This document shows positions 46,951 to 47,003 of a DNA stretch of 47,003 nt, piece after piece. Position 1 is the first letter of the stretch. Every line of letters starts with the position of its first letter. A model generated the notes under the pieces. The model was not told where the DNA came from. It saw only the letters and a program-made list of their open reading frames with translations, and did not search any database. The DNA is from Paenibacillus sinensis (GTDB taxonomy: Bacteria; Bacillota; Bacilli; Paenibacillales; Paenibacillaceae), in contig NZ_JAHCMB010000050.1 of NCBI RefSeq assembly GCF_019904155.1, positions 1,386-48,388 of the forward strand, written 5' to 3'. The position numbers and the translations under genes are program-made.

Positions 46951-46970
46951 AAATTTGTATGTACATATTT
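46951..46970. promoter_or_regulatory. AraR-like operator
   Basis: AAATTTGTATGTACATATTT is palindromic at 16 of 20 positions and resembles the Bacillus AraR box (ATTTGTACGTACAAAT type). It lies about 50 bases upstream of the AraR-type gene and probably serves both it and a divergent gene beyond the window. Confidence 0.7.
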
Positions 46971-47003
46971 GGACGTGATTATGAACCTATTATAATCCAT
47001 AGT

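Noticed and set aside
1..47003. CRISPR arrays, tRNA or rRNA genes, intact insertion sequences
   Set aside because: No regularly spaced repeats of 25-40 bases, no clover-leaf or CCA-ended sequences and no full transposase gene were recognised.

Overview
The window looks like chromosomal DNA of a Paenibacillus-type Firmicute. This is inferred from near-consensus AGGAGG ribosome binding sites with some TTG/GTG starts, moderate GC with AT-richer islands, a Bacillus-style comQXPA quorum-sensing locus, a glycine riboswitch and an AraR-type regulator. No rRNA, tRNA, complete insertion sequence or CRISPR array was seen.

Region 1 (1-4100) holds unrelated accessory genes on the + strand: a TPR-like protein, a nuclease/helicase of the DUF2075 type, and an AT-rich aminoglycoside N3-acetyltransferase-like gene. 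A gene-poor stretch follows.

Region 2 (4104-26944, all minus strand) is the main find. It is a RiPP cluster of about 22 kb that ends in its own quorum-sensing module. Three tandem 52-residue precursor peptides have cores made almost only of Ser, Cys, Gly and Thr. They are followed by two LanB-type glutamylation domains, two separate elimination/cycloaddition-like SpaB_C domains, two YcaO azoline synthetases (both ending in PHPFP), E1-like or leader-binding partners, one SagB-type dehydrogenase, an M20 hydrolase and an ABC exporter. Every enzyme type needed for a thiopeptide is present, and the YcaO, LanB and partner sets are duplicated. A strong terminator then separates comQ, comX, comP and comA. 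ComA-type TTGCGG half-sites lie upstream of the precursors (three copies at an 11-bp period) and upstream of comX. This suggests that a prenylated ComX-type pheromone switches the antibiotic on and amplifies its own signal.

Region 3 (27014-32567) carries a membrane protein, a frameshifted Xre regulator, a DUF4352-type protein, a LacI-type regulator with two operators around its promoter, a lipoprotein amidohydrolase and a drug-efflux MFS pump.

Region 4 (32773-37128, minus strand) is a LanFEG-type immunity ABC transporter in one operon with an OmpR/HK two-component system. No lanthipeptide precursor is visible near it.

Region 5 (37305-40476) has a glycine riboswitch controlling a CycA-like permease. 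It is followed by a divergent, eukaryote-like HisRS preceded by a 15-codon leader peptide with three consecutive His codons and an intrinsic terminator.

Region 6 (40567-44659) is a tightly packed + strand NAD/ADP-ribose operon: PnuC, NadR, an NrtR-type Nudix regulator, a NADAR protein and a microbial PARG. An alpha/beta hydrolase follows, and the window ends with a convergent araR-type regulator and its operator.
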